Below are positions 1 through 7,096 of a stretch of DNA of 10,419 nt, piece after piece. Below the pieces are notes generated by a model. That model had not been told where the DNA came from. It was given only the letters and a program-made list of their open reading frames with translations, and ran no database searches. This DNA is from CAYTPE01 sp964439885 (lineage in GTDB: Bacteria; Patescibacteriota; Patescibacteriia; Magasanikbacterales; GWA2-37-8): the NCBI GenBank assembly GCA_964439885.1, contig CAYTPE010000041.1, positions 1-10,419 of the forward strand, written 5' to 3'. Position 1 is the first letter of the stretch. Each line of letters starts with the position of its first letter. Both the position numbers and the translations under genes were made by a program.

Positions 1-779
1 TGCCAATCCCATGTACCGTCTTTTTGGAGGTAGACATCCACAATTGCATCGTGCACCAAGAATTCAGTCGTGCTCGCATTGTTATTGCCCGAGTCAACCG
101 TCACCGTGAAGGTATGAACACCGACATTGGAAATAGTTGGTTTGCCTGGAGCAATTGGCTTCACATGAACCGGATTGGCAATCGTATAATCGGAGTCAAA
201 CTGACCGTCAGTTGCGTTCACGCGGAATATATAATCAACAGAGTGAAGTGGTGGTACAAAATCGTAACGGTTCACATTTGCCGGTGTGGTTGTGACGAGG
301 CTGAATGTTTTTCCACCATCAGTCGACACTTCCAAATTGAAGTTCGTTTCAGTGCCAACAACATCTCCTGGATTCAAACCAGCCGACCAGTTGACGGATA
401 TAAACGCACCATTATCAATCGTCCCGATCGCAAGTGGCTTGGCCGGACCGTTCGGGAGGGTTGTTTCGGAAGTAGAACTATACGCAGACTCTATATTGGG
501 AATAAATTTATTTCGTTCTTTAACTTCAATATCTACAATTTGATTGGGAGTAAGACCATGTGATTTAAAACCGTTCATTTTGCCCAATTCGGCATATGTC
601 TGCCATGCTGTGGCAGCTACTTTGGTCCATGTACCATCTTTTTGCAGATATGTATCAGTTTTGGTTTCATGCACCAAAAATTCTGTGTTCTGTTCGTCAC
701 TGTTATTTAAGTCGATGCCAACGATAAGCTCGGTTGGATTTTTGGTTGTCTCTAAATATGGAGAACCGCGTATGCAACA
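1..779 (-). pseudogene. 3' continuation of the giant Fn3-repeat surface protein, out of frame with its 5' part; runs off the window
   Basis: Reading the minus strand leftwards from 779, a frame shifted by one base from the 752-3415 gene stays open to the window edge (about 255 codons). It encodes more of the same Fn3 modules. It starts near SPYLETTKNPTELIVG, then FLVHETKTDTYLQKDGTW, GLTPNQIVDIEVKERN, a classical Fn3 module (ETNFNLEVSTDGGKTF, YIFRVNATDG), and the start of a further module with EFLVHDAIVDVYLQKDGTW. This matches residues 607-626 of the upstream frame (NFLVHDAINDTYLSAKGTWD). There is no start codon with a leader, promoter or signal peptide here, so it is not an independent gene. 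It is the rest of the 3415 gene after a frameshift located between 779 (a TGA lies at 780-782 in this frame) and 755. The C-terminus is outside the window. The shift may be a sequencing error or a real mutation. Confidence 0.8.
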
Positions 780-3415
780 TCACTTACCTCACCCCTTACA
801 GTACCCAAATAGTTATTTTCAATGGCTATTAATTGAAACTGAGCGCCTTGGTTAGGTTTATACGGGCCAATCCCGATCGGTTGGTTGAGATTAGCTTTAA
901 GCAAGTTGTCGGGGTTGGCAGACAAATTACCATTGCGATCAACATACATCTGGTTCGTAACATCATACAGATTGTAGAGGGTCGTCGAAACATTGTCGTC
1001 GTCAACGAAATTCAACTTCACACTTTCTTTAGTGAAGCCTACAACCATCGGTGCGTTCGGCGCAACCACATGCATAAGCGCGTCGGCGGAAACGCCGGGG
1101 GAATATTGGTTGTTACCACCAAAAGCAAACAAGTCGTAAGCAAAAACCGTAAAGTGTACGGTGCTGCCAGGAACTAAACCGGTCACTGTATAATCAAATG
1201 TGTTATTTGAAACAGTCGCGATATCATTTGTAATACCGTCATAACTCATGGAAATAACGTAGTTGGTTTCGGTACCGGTATTCACGCCCTTTTGCCACAC
1301 GATATGCGCAGTCGAGGTACCGGCTTCGTCAACTGTTACGCTGCTTGGAGCAACAGGAAAATCAGCCATCGTCATCACATCGGCAGACGGACCATAAGCG
1401 GTTTCTTCGTTATTAAGATTGCGTGCTTTTACTTCTATGCGATATTGGGTATTAGGTTGCAATCCGTTGGTTCGTATACCGCTGTCGGCACCAAGCTGTT
1501 GGTAAATAAGCCACGGTTCATTACCAGGCACAACAACATCCCACGTGCCCTTAGCCGATAGATAGGTGTCGTTTATTGCATCGTGCACCAAAAAATTAGT
1601 AATTCCGTTAGGATTGTTTGCAGGATCAACCAGCACAGCGAAGCCAGTTAAACCAATTTTTGAAATACTTGGCTGACCAGGTATTGCTGCCTTGGTGGTA
1701 AAATAAACAGCAGATATTTGCCCTCCGGTTTGAGTTCTGCCATTTATACCTTCATTATTTTTTACTTCAATATTAAGACCATATTGCGTATTTGGTTGCA
1801 AACCAGTCACAGTATAATCCTGGCCACTACCAATATCGGCATAGGTGATCCATGTTTCTTGACTGACTAATTTTCCTTGTTTATTGAGGTAATAGGTATC
1901 ATAACCGTCAGTCACGTATACTTTTACCGGTGTGTTCTCGGGGTTGTTGCCAAGCACGTTGGTAATTGAAGTAATTTTTACGGAAGTATCAAAAACAGAA
2001 TCAATTGTAAATGGTATATTTTTGTAGTATGCCAGCGTATTAACTGGACCGAGAGTAGCATAAGCCGAGACAGTAGCATCATCTGCTTCAGCTACTCGAA
2101 ACCAGTAGCTAGTATTGGGGGTTAAACTAGTGAAACGATATGAATTTACTCCCTGAATCCAATTACTTTCTGCTGTGACATACGTTACTCCATCCGTGGA
2201 ATATTCCAAAACCTGACGGTCTTCGGTACCAGGATTATTTACATCCCATATAACTCCCACCCAATCCGCGTTTACGCCATTATTCTGCAACTGGATTGAT
2301 TCTGGAGTAGCTGGGCTGCTAACCTGTGTAGTAAACGAGTTTACAATACTATAATCGGTTTCAATTTTATCGACATTGCGGGCTTTAGCTTCAATTTGAT
2401 ATGTAGTGTTTGGAGTTAGGCCGTTGGCAGTAACATAGACGTTATTACCCACCACAACGTTAAACGGAAGCCAAGCGTGTTCCGGTTTATCATCCCAAGA
2501 ACCATTGGCTGACAAATATTTGTTGGTAGTAATATTGTGAACTAAAAACTCGGCATTAGAATCGTAACCTGGAGGAAGCACTTGGATACCGGCGTGAGAT
2601 TTTTTAATATTATCAAAAATAACATTATCCGGCTTCATGGTACCGGTATATGCTGTTACTTCTTTGCTCCAACCTGGATTTACCATACCTTCTTGATTTC
2701 GACTGGCGTACGAAATACAAAATGGCTTATCAATATTAACTTCATTTTGAATGCTCAACGGCAATTCAATTCCATTAGCACCGCCAAGTGCATCATATGT
2801 GTTCCAGCCCGTTACAGGATGAAGTGACCCGGATACGTAATTTGCATTTTGATCTTTAATAAAATAGTACTCCTTACCAGTGAGGTTGTTACATTCGCCA
2901 GAAAGAATTTTAATAGCGTATTGTGTAGAGGAAGGATTGTTGAGCGGATTAACAATAACGCGGATACTTTCTTGACCTGACGCAAAAGCCTTGGGACCAA
3001 CAGAGGCATCAATCGCCGAATACGAAACAAAAGAAACGGAATCGCTTGAAACACCGTTTTGTTTATTTTCATCAAGTGCCGTTACTTTTACCGTATGCTT
3101 TGTGTCCGGAAGTTCTAACGGACCAAAAACCGACAACGTGGAAGATGGTACAGTAGACTTATACACATGACCATCTTCGGTAGAAGCTTCAATTTCAAAA
3201 TATTGTTCGTCGCCGTTACCAGAATCCCAGGTGAGCTGTACACCAGGAACATTATTTTGCACTTGCAACTCCGCTTTAAGATTGGCAGGCTGATTGACGG
3301 CTGCTACAGCGATGCCGGCAGCACCAATCACCGACACAAAAATCATCGCGGCGGCGGTGAGAGTTCGCACATATTTCATACGAGTTTTTTTAAGGCTTAT
3401 TTGGGCTAAATGCAT
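752..3415 (-). CDS. Giant secreted multi-Fn3 surface protein (887-residue 5' part; frameshifted near 755-779)
   Basis: This is a secreted repeat protein of unknown binding target, probably a cell-surface adhesin or scaffold. The N-terminus holds a signal peptide: MKYVRT, then a hydrophobic stretch LTAAAMIFVSVIGAAGIAVA with Ala-x-Ala-like sites near residue 39. The mature part is about eight tandem Fn3-like modules, at roughly 42-132, 133-258, 260-364, 366-462, 463-575, 577-683, 686-782 and 784-882. Two kinds occur. Classical modules show T/S-YWFRV-type ends (residues 435-440). Longer ones carry an extra hairpin, FLVHxxxxDxYLxxxGxWD, then GLxPNTxYxIEVKARN (289-347, 607-667). The reading frame starts at 3415, but the ATG at 3379 (residue 13) gives a more typical signal peptide and is an equally good start. 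Neither has a Shine-Dalgarno sequence. A strong promoter lies just upstream. The stop at 752-754 is premature: the next module continues in another frame. No enzymatic motif, sortase signal or transmembrane anchor is visible. Confidence 0.85.
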   Translation of the reverse strand: MHLAQISLKKTRMKYVRTLTAAAMIFVSVIGAAGIAVAAVNQPANLKAELQVQNNVPGVQLTWDSGNGDEQYFEIEASTEDGHVYKSTVPSSTLSVFGPLELPDTKHTVKVTALDENKQNGVSSDSVSFVSYSAIDASVGPKAFASGQESIRVIVNPLNNPSSTQYAIKILSGECNNLTGKEYYFIKDQNANYVSGSLHPVTGWNTYDALGGANGIELPLSIQNEVNIDKPFCISYASRNQEGMVNPGWSKEVTAYTGTMKPDNVIFDNIKKSHAGIQVLPPGYDSNAEFLVHNITTNKYLSANGSWDDKPEHAWLPFNVVVGNNVYVTANGLTPNTTYQIEAKARNVDKIETDYSIVNSFTTQVSSPATPESIQLQNNGVNADWVGVIWDVNNPGTEDRQVLEYSTDGVTYVTAESNWIQGVNSYRFTSLTPNTSYWFRVAEADDATVSAYATLGPVNTLAYYKNIPFTIDSVFDTSVKITSITNVLGNNPENTPVKVYVTDGYDTYYLNKQGKLVSQETWITYADIGSGQDYTVTGLQPNTQYGLNIEVKNNEGINGRTQTGGQISAVYFTTKAAIPGQPSISKIGLTGFAVLVDPANNPNGITNFLVHDAINDTYLSAKGTWDVVVPGNEPWLIYQQLGADSGIRTNGLQPNTQYRIEVKARNLNNEETAYGPSADVMTMADFPVAPSSVTVDEAGTSTAHIVWQKGVNTGTETNYVISMSYDGITNDIATVSNNTFDYTVTGLVPGSTVHFTVFAYDLFAFGGNNQYSPGVSADALMHVVAPNAPMVVGFTKESVKLNFVDDDNVSTTLYNLYDVTNQMYVDRNGNLSANPDNLLKANLNQPIGIGPYKPNQGAQFQLIAIENNYLGTVRGEVSDVAYAVLHI

Positions 3416-3443
3416 ATTTAATGGTTATTTTAGGTAACTCCAC

Positions 3444-3472
3444 AGTATACTACAAACAACTGCTTTTGTCAA
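3444..3472 (-). promoter_or_regulatory. Sigma70-type promoter of the giant Fn3 gene
   Basis: On the minus strand, TTGACA (3467-3472) and TATACT (3444-3449) are separated by exactly 17 bases. The -35 box is perfect and the -10 box is one base from consensus. Transcription should start near 3437, leaving a leader of about 22 nt to the ATG at 3415 or 58 nt to the ATG at 3379. The -35 box and following bases (TTGACAAAAGC) are identical to the promoter of the other Fn3 gene. Confidence 0.8.
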
Positions 3473-3512
3473 GGCTATAGCTACTATACGCAAAAAATAG
3501 CCTAAAAGTAAC

Positions 3513-3536
3513 AAAAAGGGCGCTTAAATAGCCCCC
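3513..3536 (-). terminator. Weak possible rho-independent terminator (minus strand)
   Basis: An imperfect hairpin has GGG and GCT arms at 3518-3524 pairing with AGC and CCC at 3530-3536, with one C/C mismatch. The minus strand then has a run of five T (3513-3517). It lies about 90 bases beyond a stronger terminator and upstream of the next promoter, so it would act as a backup. The mismatch makes it uncertain. Confidence 0.35.
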
Positions 3537-3623
3537 CTCTATTGTTATGGAAGTTGTATGGTAACACTAACCTAACTCTTCGGCAAGCTCTACCGCCCAA
3601 ATAGTCAAGCACCTCGACGTAAT

Positions 3624-3654
3624 AAAAAACTACCCCGTTTGTGGGGTAGTTTTT
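3624..3654 (-). terminator. Rho-independent terminator after the peptidoglycan-binding segment
   Basis: A perfect 8-bp stem ACTACCCC/GGGGTAGT (3629-3636 with 3643-3650) has a 6-base loop and is flanked by A on the left and T on the right, so it could work on both strands. It begins 8 bases past the TAA of the peptidoglycan-binding segment. No such hairpin follows the earlier TAA at 4001-4003. The transcript from the promoter near 5890 is therefore expected to cover both segments. Confidence 0.8.
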
Positions 3655-3661
3655 GTGTAGA

Positions 3662-4000
3662 TTATTGTGCTCGATATTTCGCAACGGCGGCTTTCACGGT
3701 ACTGCCATAGAAGAAGGTTGTTTTCCATTTCTTTGGCATCAGTCCGAGCTTAGCGAGTTCAAGTTGCAGACGATATACTTTATAGTTGGTCTGACCGTAT
3801 TTGGTAGCAGCGATCAGCTGGTCAAGAGTCATATTATCAGCAAGATATTTTTCGACTGCGCTCTTCGTCTGCGCACCATAATAATTCGTCGGCTTAAAGT
3901 TCTTGGAGAAATAACCAGCATTTTTGAGTTCGCTCTGGAGCTGCTTCACAAGATCACTTTTCTGACCAAACTTGGTTTGAGCTATAATTTCATCGATTAT
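3662..4000 (-). pseudogene. Two peptidoglycan-binding (PG_binding_1-like) repeats, in frame with the Fn3 gene upstream but separated by one TAA
   Basis: These 112 sense codons directly follow the stop of the 4001-5842 gene in the same frame. They encode two gap-free repeats of about 55 residues. Repeat 1 runs from IIDEIIAQTKFGQKSDLV to AVEKYLAD, repeat 2 from TLDQLIAATKYGQTNYKV to AVAKYRAQ. By eye 24 of 55 positions are identical. The pattern LQxEL, G, TxxYYG and T/VKxAVxKY is that of peptidoglycan-binding domain 1, which anchors secreted proteins to the cell wall. There is no ATG in frame. The only usable start would be GTG at 3949, which would cut off the beginning of repeat 1, and no Shine-Dalgarno or promoter precedes it. 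It is best seen as the C-terminal wall-binding part of the upstream protein, lost by a nonsense change or error unless the stop is read through. A terminator follows at once. Confidence 0.75.
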
Positions 4001-5842
4001 TTAAATTTTCGCGCCTAGTACTTGTCCACCCGTGATTACGGAAGCGGTTCGTTCTAAGAAAAGTGGAGCAGAAACGACCGTACTTTCACCGTTGTTATTC
4101 TTAAATTTAGCGTAGATAGTCACCGCGCCGCCAGCGTTACTTCCAAAATTGTATGTCATGGTAGAAGCAAGCGGCTGCCAACTAATGCCGCTAAAGTCTT
4201 TGTTCAGACTTAAAGCAACTTCAGTAGGGTTGTTGGTTGCGTCGAGTTTTACTTGAACGGTGTTGTTCGTCAAATTGGTGGTATTCGAAACAATCGTAAT
4301 AGCGGGGTTGGAAGGCACGGGGCCGTAATATGAGGCGCCGCCACCGCCTCCGGAGGATGAGCCGCTGCTATTTGACGAGTTCCCGGAAGAGCCACCGCCA
4401 TTATCAACTGGCACGTTCGCAACGAGGGTTTTGAAAATAGCGCTAATAGGTGATATTTTTTTATCTCCATCCGCGACCATTGCAAACGCGACATATGAAG
4501 TGATGGAATCAAGTCCTTTCACGGTTACTGTACCCCAATCTGATATGGTTTTTGATGTAAACCTAACGTTAACGCCCTTTCGATCATCAGCTAAACTGCC
4601 GTCGGCGTTCACAAAATATATGGGACCAAATGTACCATCCGAAAATACTTTTTTAAGACCAACGAGGTAGGTGGTGTTATTTGGATTGCCGTCTTTACCA
4701 AGCGTGATGTCCGCGCTGCTGTCGGTAACATTACTGACGGTTGGTGCCACTGGCGCATTGTACGCCGTTTGAGCATAACCCGAGGAATAGTCGGAGATAT
4801 TATTATCATCTTTTGTGGCAACACGCAGCGTGTATTGCGCGTTCCAATCTAAGCTACCGAACGTATATTGATAACACCCGATAACGGGTCCCAATTCTCC
4901 CACGCACACATCGGGGCTGCCGTCTCCTGCCAATGGCAGCTCAACATCGGTAAATGTATTGCCATTATCTTTAGAATAGCCGACTACGTATTTGGTTTCG
5001 GTTCCTGGCTGCGGATTCGCTTTCCAGCTCACCGTAATAGTATTATCATTGGCTGAAGCGTTGGAGATCATTGGTACCGCAGGCTTGGTGGGGTCTCCTA
5101 AGGTCATTATTTCGTTGGTATCGAGATACGCAGTGGTATTTTGTGGAGATTCACCGTCGCTATTGATGGAAAAAATTCTAAAATAATACGTGTGCCCGGC
5201 TTTTAAGCCCCTCACCAAGCCGGTTGCATCCCAATCAGCTTTTGTCATGTAGACTATCCCGGCATCTGGGTTAGCGATACCAAATTGGTCTACCGCGCTG
5301 CCATGGTTAGCAGTCTCATCGGTATAAAGCACGGCGTATTGGGTATATACTGGATTACCATTTTCATTGAGCGTAAGGCGAATTGAGTCGGTAGTAATTA
5401 CCCCGACGGTTGGCTCACCTGGTTTGGCAGCATACGTTATAACAGGAGAAGAATTTTCTGCCTGAGCTGAGTCGGCATTATTATTAGCATCATGCGCAAC
5501 GACTCTGAACCAGTAGCCCGTGTCTGGAGTTAATTGGTTGTACACGTACTGTTGTGTGCCACCGACTCCATTCGTATCATTTGAAGGAACGTTAACACTG
5601 TTAAAAGTGACGCCGTCGCTGGATTCGTAAATCACAAAATCAGTTTCCGATTTGGAGTTATCTGTCCATTGCAACGTCACTGACGTAGCAGTTTTGTCTA
5701 CAAACATCAAGTTGCTGGGCGCGGCCAGAAGATCTGCCTCCACCGCACGAACAGGAGTAGCACCGACGCTCGAAAGCACTGCGGCCGCTACAAAGGCGCT
5801 CACAATTTGTTTGTACATAGTTTTTAAACTTATTTTAAACAT
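4001..5842 (-). CDS. Secreted Fn3-repeat surface protein with Gly/Ser linker and C-terminal beta domain (613 residues to the TAA)
   Basis: The signal peptide is MYKQIVSAFVAAAVLSSVGATPVRA, with likely cleavage near residue 33-36. Four Fn3-like modules follow at about 40-137, 139-247, 251-360 and 363-473. Modules 2 and 4 carry the longer hairpin type (YFVNADGSL at 409-417; DWGTVTVKGL at 435-444). Cys313 and Cys323 could form a disulfide in module 3. A Gly/Ser/Asn linker (about 481-503) leads to a beta domain (508-597; SGISWQPLASTMTYNF, VTIYAKFKNNNGES). The protein then ends GGQVLGAKI before TAA. The peptidoglycan-binding repeats continue in the same frame after that stop, so the intended product is probably about 726 residues and bound to the wall. 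The ORF starts at 5842, but ATG at 5818 (residue 9) gives the more typical signal peptide. No Shine-Dalgarno is seen. It has its own promoter, and the preceding gene ends at a terminator. The ligand is unknown. Confidence 0.88.
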   Translation of the reverse strand: MFKISLKTMYKQIVSAFVAAAVLSSVGATPVRAVEADLLAAPSNLMFVDKTATSVTLQWTDNSKSETDFVIYESSDGVTFNSVNVPSNDTNGVGGTQQYVYNQLTPDTGYWFRVVAHDANNNADSAQAENSSPVITYAAKPGEPTVGVITTDSIRLTLNENGNPVYTQYAVLYTDETANHGSAVDQFGIANPDAGIVYMTKADWDATGLVRGLKAGHTYYFRIFSINSDGESPQNTTAYLDTNEIMTLGDPTKPAVPMISNASANDNTITVSWKANPQPGTETKYVVGYSKDNGNTFTDVELPLAGDGSPDVCVGELGPVIGCYQYTFGSLDWNAQYTLRVATKDDNNISDYSSGYAQTAYNAPVAPTVSNVTDSSADITLGKDGNPNNTTYLVGLKKVFSDGTFGPIYFVNADGSLADDRKGVNVRFTSKTISDWGTVTVKGLDSITSYVAFAMVADGDKKISPISAIFKTLVANVPVDNGGGSSGNSSNSSGSSSGGGGGASYYGPVPSNPAITIVSNTTNLTNNTVQVKLDATNNPTEVALSLNKDFSGISWQPLASTMTYNFGSNAGGAVTIYAKFKNNNGESTVVSAPLFLERTASVITGGQVLGAKI

Positions 5843-5866
5843 ATGGGATTAAAAAAATAACAAATC

Positions 5867-5895
5867 ATAGTACCACATTTATCAGCTTTTGTCAA
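5867..5895 (-). promoter_or_regulatory. Sigma70-type promoter of the Fn3/peptidoglycan-binding gene
   Basis: On the minus strand, TTGACA (5890-5895) and TACTAT (5867-5872) are 17 bases apart. Transcription should start near 5860, giving a leader of about 18 nt to the ATG at 5842 or 42 nt to the ATG at 5818. The leader is A/T-rich and shares an AAATAAG...TTAAAAA stretch with the leader of the giant Fn3 gene. Confidence 0.78.
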
Positions 5896-5938
5896 GTATG
5901 AAGCGCTTTTCATTTTACTCATACTGCGGCTATCTAAT

Positions 5939-5961
5939 AAAAAAGGGCGCGTAAGCGCCCT
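5939..5961 (-). terminator. Rho-independent terminator of gap
   Basis: A perfect 7-bp stem AGGGCGC/GCGCCCT (5944-5950 with 5955-5961) has a 4-base loop, followed on the minus strand by six T (5939-5944). It lies about 30 bases after the gap stop codon and upstream of the next promoter, which separates the housekeeping and surface-protein transcripts. Confidence 0.88.
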
Positions 5962-5989
5962 CTTCGCTTGTGAGGCAGGTACTGTACCA

Positions 5990-7007
5990 TTAGAGAAATT
6001 CCTCGGCAAGCTCAACCAGACGATGTGAGTAGCCGGCTTCGTTATCGTACCACGCTACTACTTTTACCAGATTGCCACCCACCACATTGGTGAGCGATGT
6101 ATCAACAATCGCCGAATGGGTATTGCCGATAAAATCGGACGACACCAGTGGTTCGTCAGTGGTAGAAAGAATATTTTTGAAACGTCGTGACGCGGCGGCT
6201 TTGCGCAGTACTTTATTTACTTCTTCGATTGTGACATCGCGTTTGAGCAAGACCGTCATATCCGAAAGCGAAACTGTGGGAACCGGAACGCGAATGGATA
6301 AACCATCAAATTTTTCTTGCAACTCTGGAATTGCTTCGGTCGTAGCAATGGCCGCACCGGTGGTGGTCGGTACGATATTTTCAGCGGCGGCACGCGCCCG
6401 ACGTAAATCTTTATGGGGACCATCCTGCAGATTCTGGTCAGCCGTGTAGCCGTGCACCGTGGTCATCATCGCTTTTTCGATGCCAAATGTTTCTTCGAGC
6501 ACGGCCATGACCGGAGAAATACAATTGGTGGTGCATGAAGCGTTATTGATAACGGTGGATTCATCTTTGGCGAGGTCGCTATCGNNNNNNNNNNTCGCTA
6601 TCGTTGACCGAGCGTACATACGTTGGCACTCCACCGCCTTTGGCCGGAGCACTAATAATTACTCGCTTGGCTCCCGCCGCGATGTGCTTTTCGGCGCCTT
6701 CTTTGTCGGTAAAACGCCCCGTACACTCGAGCACTACATTCACCTTCAGATCCTTCCACGGCAAAAGTGCCGGATCTTTTTCGGCGAAGACAGGAATTTT
6801 CTTTTTATCGACAATGATATGTTGCTCATCGTAGCTGATGGCCCGATCCCAAGTGCCATACGCCGTATCGTAGCGCAATAAATGCGCTAGTGTCTTCGTA
6901 TCAGTCAGGTCGTTGATGGCGACAATGGCAACTTTTTTGTGCGTCCACGCTGCCCGAAAAGCCTGGCGCCCAATGCGACCGAAACCGTTGATGGCGATGT
7001 TGACCAT
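5990..7007 (-). CDS. gap: Glyceraldehyde-3-phosphate dehydrogenase (phosphorylating, type I), interrupted by a 10-N assembly gap
   Basis: This cytoplasmic glycolytic enzyme oxidises glyceraldehyde 3-phosphate with NAD and phosphate to 1,3-bisphosphoglycerate. The NAD-binding start MVNIAINGFGRIGR is followed by INDLTD at 31-36, whose Asp32 type favours NAD. After joining across the gap, the catalytic loop NASCTTNC has Cys at 152, and TVHGYT has the partner His at 179. Next come HKDLRRARAA, IVPTTTGAA, RVPVPTVS and WYDNEAGYSHRLVEL near the end. The N run lies between VNDS and LAKDES. Both flanks carry the same 9 bases; dropping 10 N plus one copy gives 999 bases, or 332 residues, the usual family size. 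As written, the extra 19 bases break the frame. Start ATG 7007 fits the family and has no Shine-Dalgarno. It may have its own promoter inside the end of rlmI, and a terminator follows. Confidence 0.95.
6576..6603. other. Scaffold gap (10 N) with a 9-base overlap on both sides
   Basis: The sequence TCGCTATCG occurs at 6576-6584 and again at 6595-6603, with N at 6585-6594 between. This is what two contigs that overlap by 9 bases look like when joined with a fixed-length gap. Merging them gives V-N-D-S-D-L-A and an intact gap reading frame, so the N stand for no missing sequence. Confidence 0.9.
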
Positions 7008-7015
7008 AGTGTGGA

Positions 7016-7079
7016 GAGGAATTAGGAATTAGGAATTAGGAATACACAACCATAATTCATGATTCGTGATTCCTGATTC
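7016..7079. repeat. Two inverted arrays of four 7-bp units in the gap leader
   Basis: On the minus strand, 7079-7052 reads GAATCAG, GAATCAC, GAATCAT, GAATTAT. After 8 bases, 7043-7016 reads ATTCCTA three times and ATTCCTC once. The second array is close to the reverse complement of the first (GAATTAG against GAATCAN), so the single strand could fold into a long imperfect hairpin. It fills nearly all of the 89-base rlmI-gap spacer and ends 8 bases before the gap start codon. Confidence 0.8.
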
Positions 7080-7084
7080 ATTAA

Positions 7085-7093
7085 AGTATACCA
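7085..7093 (-). promoter_or_regulatory. Possible extended -10 promoter for gap
   Basis: The minus strand has TGGTATACT, an extended -10 (TGn plus TATACT) with the box at 7085-7090, overlapping the region just past the rlmI stop. No good -35 box lies 16-18 bases upstream. If used, transcription starts near 7078 and the leader is almost exactly the inverted 7-bp arrays. No terminator is seen between rlmI and gap, so read-through from rlmI is equally possible. Confidence 0.35.
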
Positions 7094-7096
7094 TTT

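Noticed and set aside
24..563. Plus-strand open frame of 179 codons, and other plus-strand frames over 1-3409
   Set aside because: They lie opposite clear Fn3 coding sequence on the minus strand and their translations show no domain or plausible start context.
752..779. Programmed -1 ribosomal frameshift in the giant Fn3 gene
   Set aside because: No slippery heptamer in the proper frame and no evident downstream stimulatory structure; a base loss or error is more likely.
3574..3602. Short minus-strand stretch reading VELAEELG and a stop, resembling the end of gap (LVELAEEFL)
   Set aside because: Only about 11 identical bases and no further similarity upstream; too short to call a gap remnant.
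3502..3684. A 60-codon minus-strand frame between the two surface genes
   Set aside because: It runs through the terminator hairpin and overlaps the end of the peptidoglycan-binding segment; no domain or start signal.
4001..4003. Stop codon reassignment
   Set aside because: The codon is TAA, which also ends tsf, rpsB, rlmI and gap at sensible places; known Patescibacteria recoding concerns TGA.
6576..6603. 9-base direct repeat that could be a target-site duplication of an unassembled mobile element
   Set aside because: Merging the copies restores an intact enzyme, so an assembly overlap explains it more simply.
7016..7079. CRISPR array
   Set aside because: Units are 7 bp with no spacers and no cas genes nearby.
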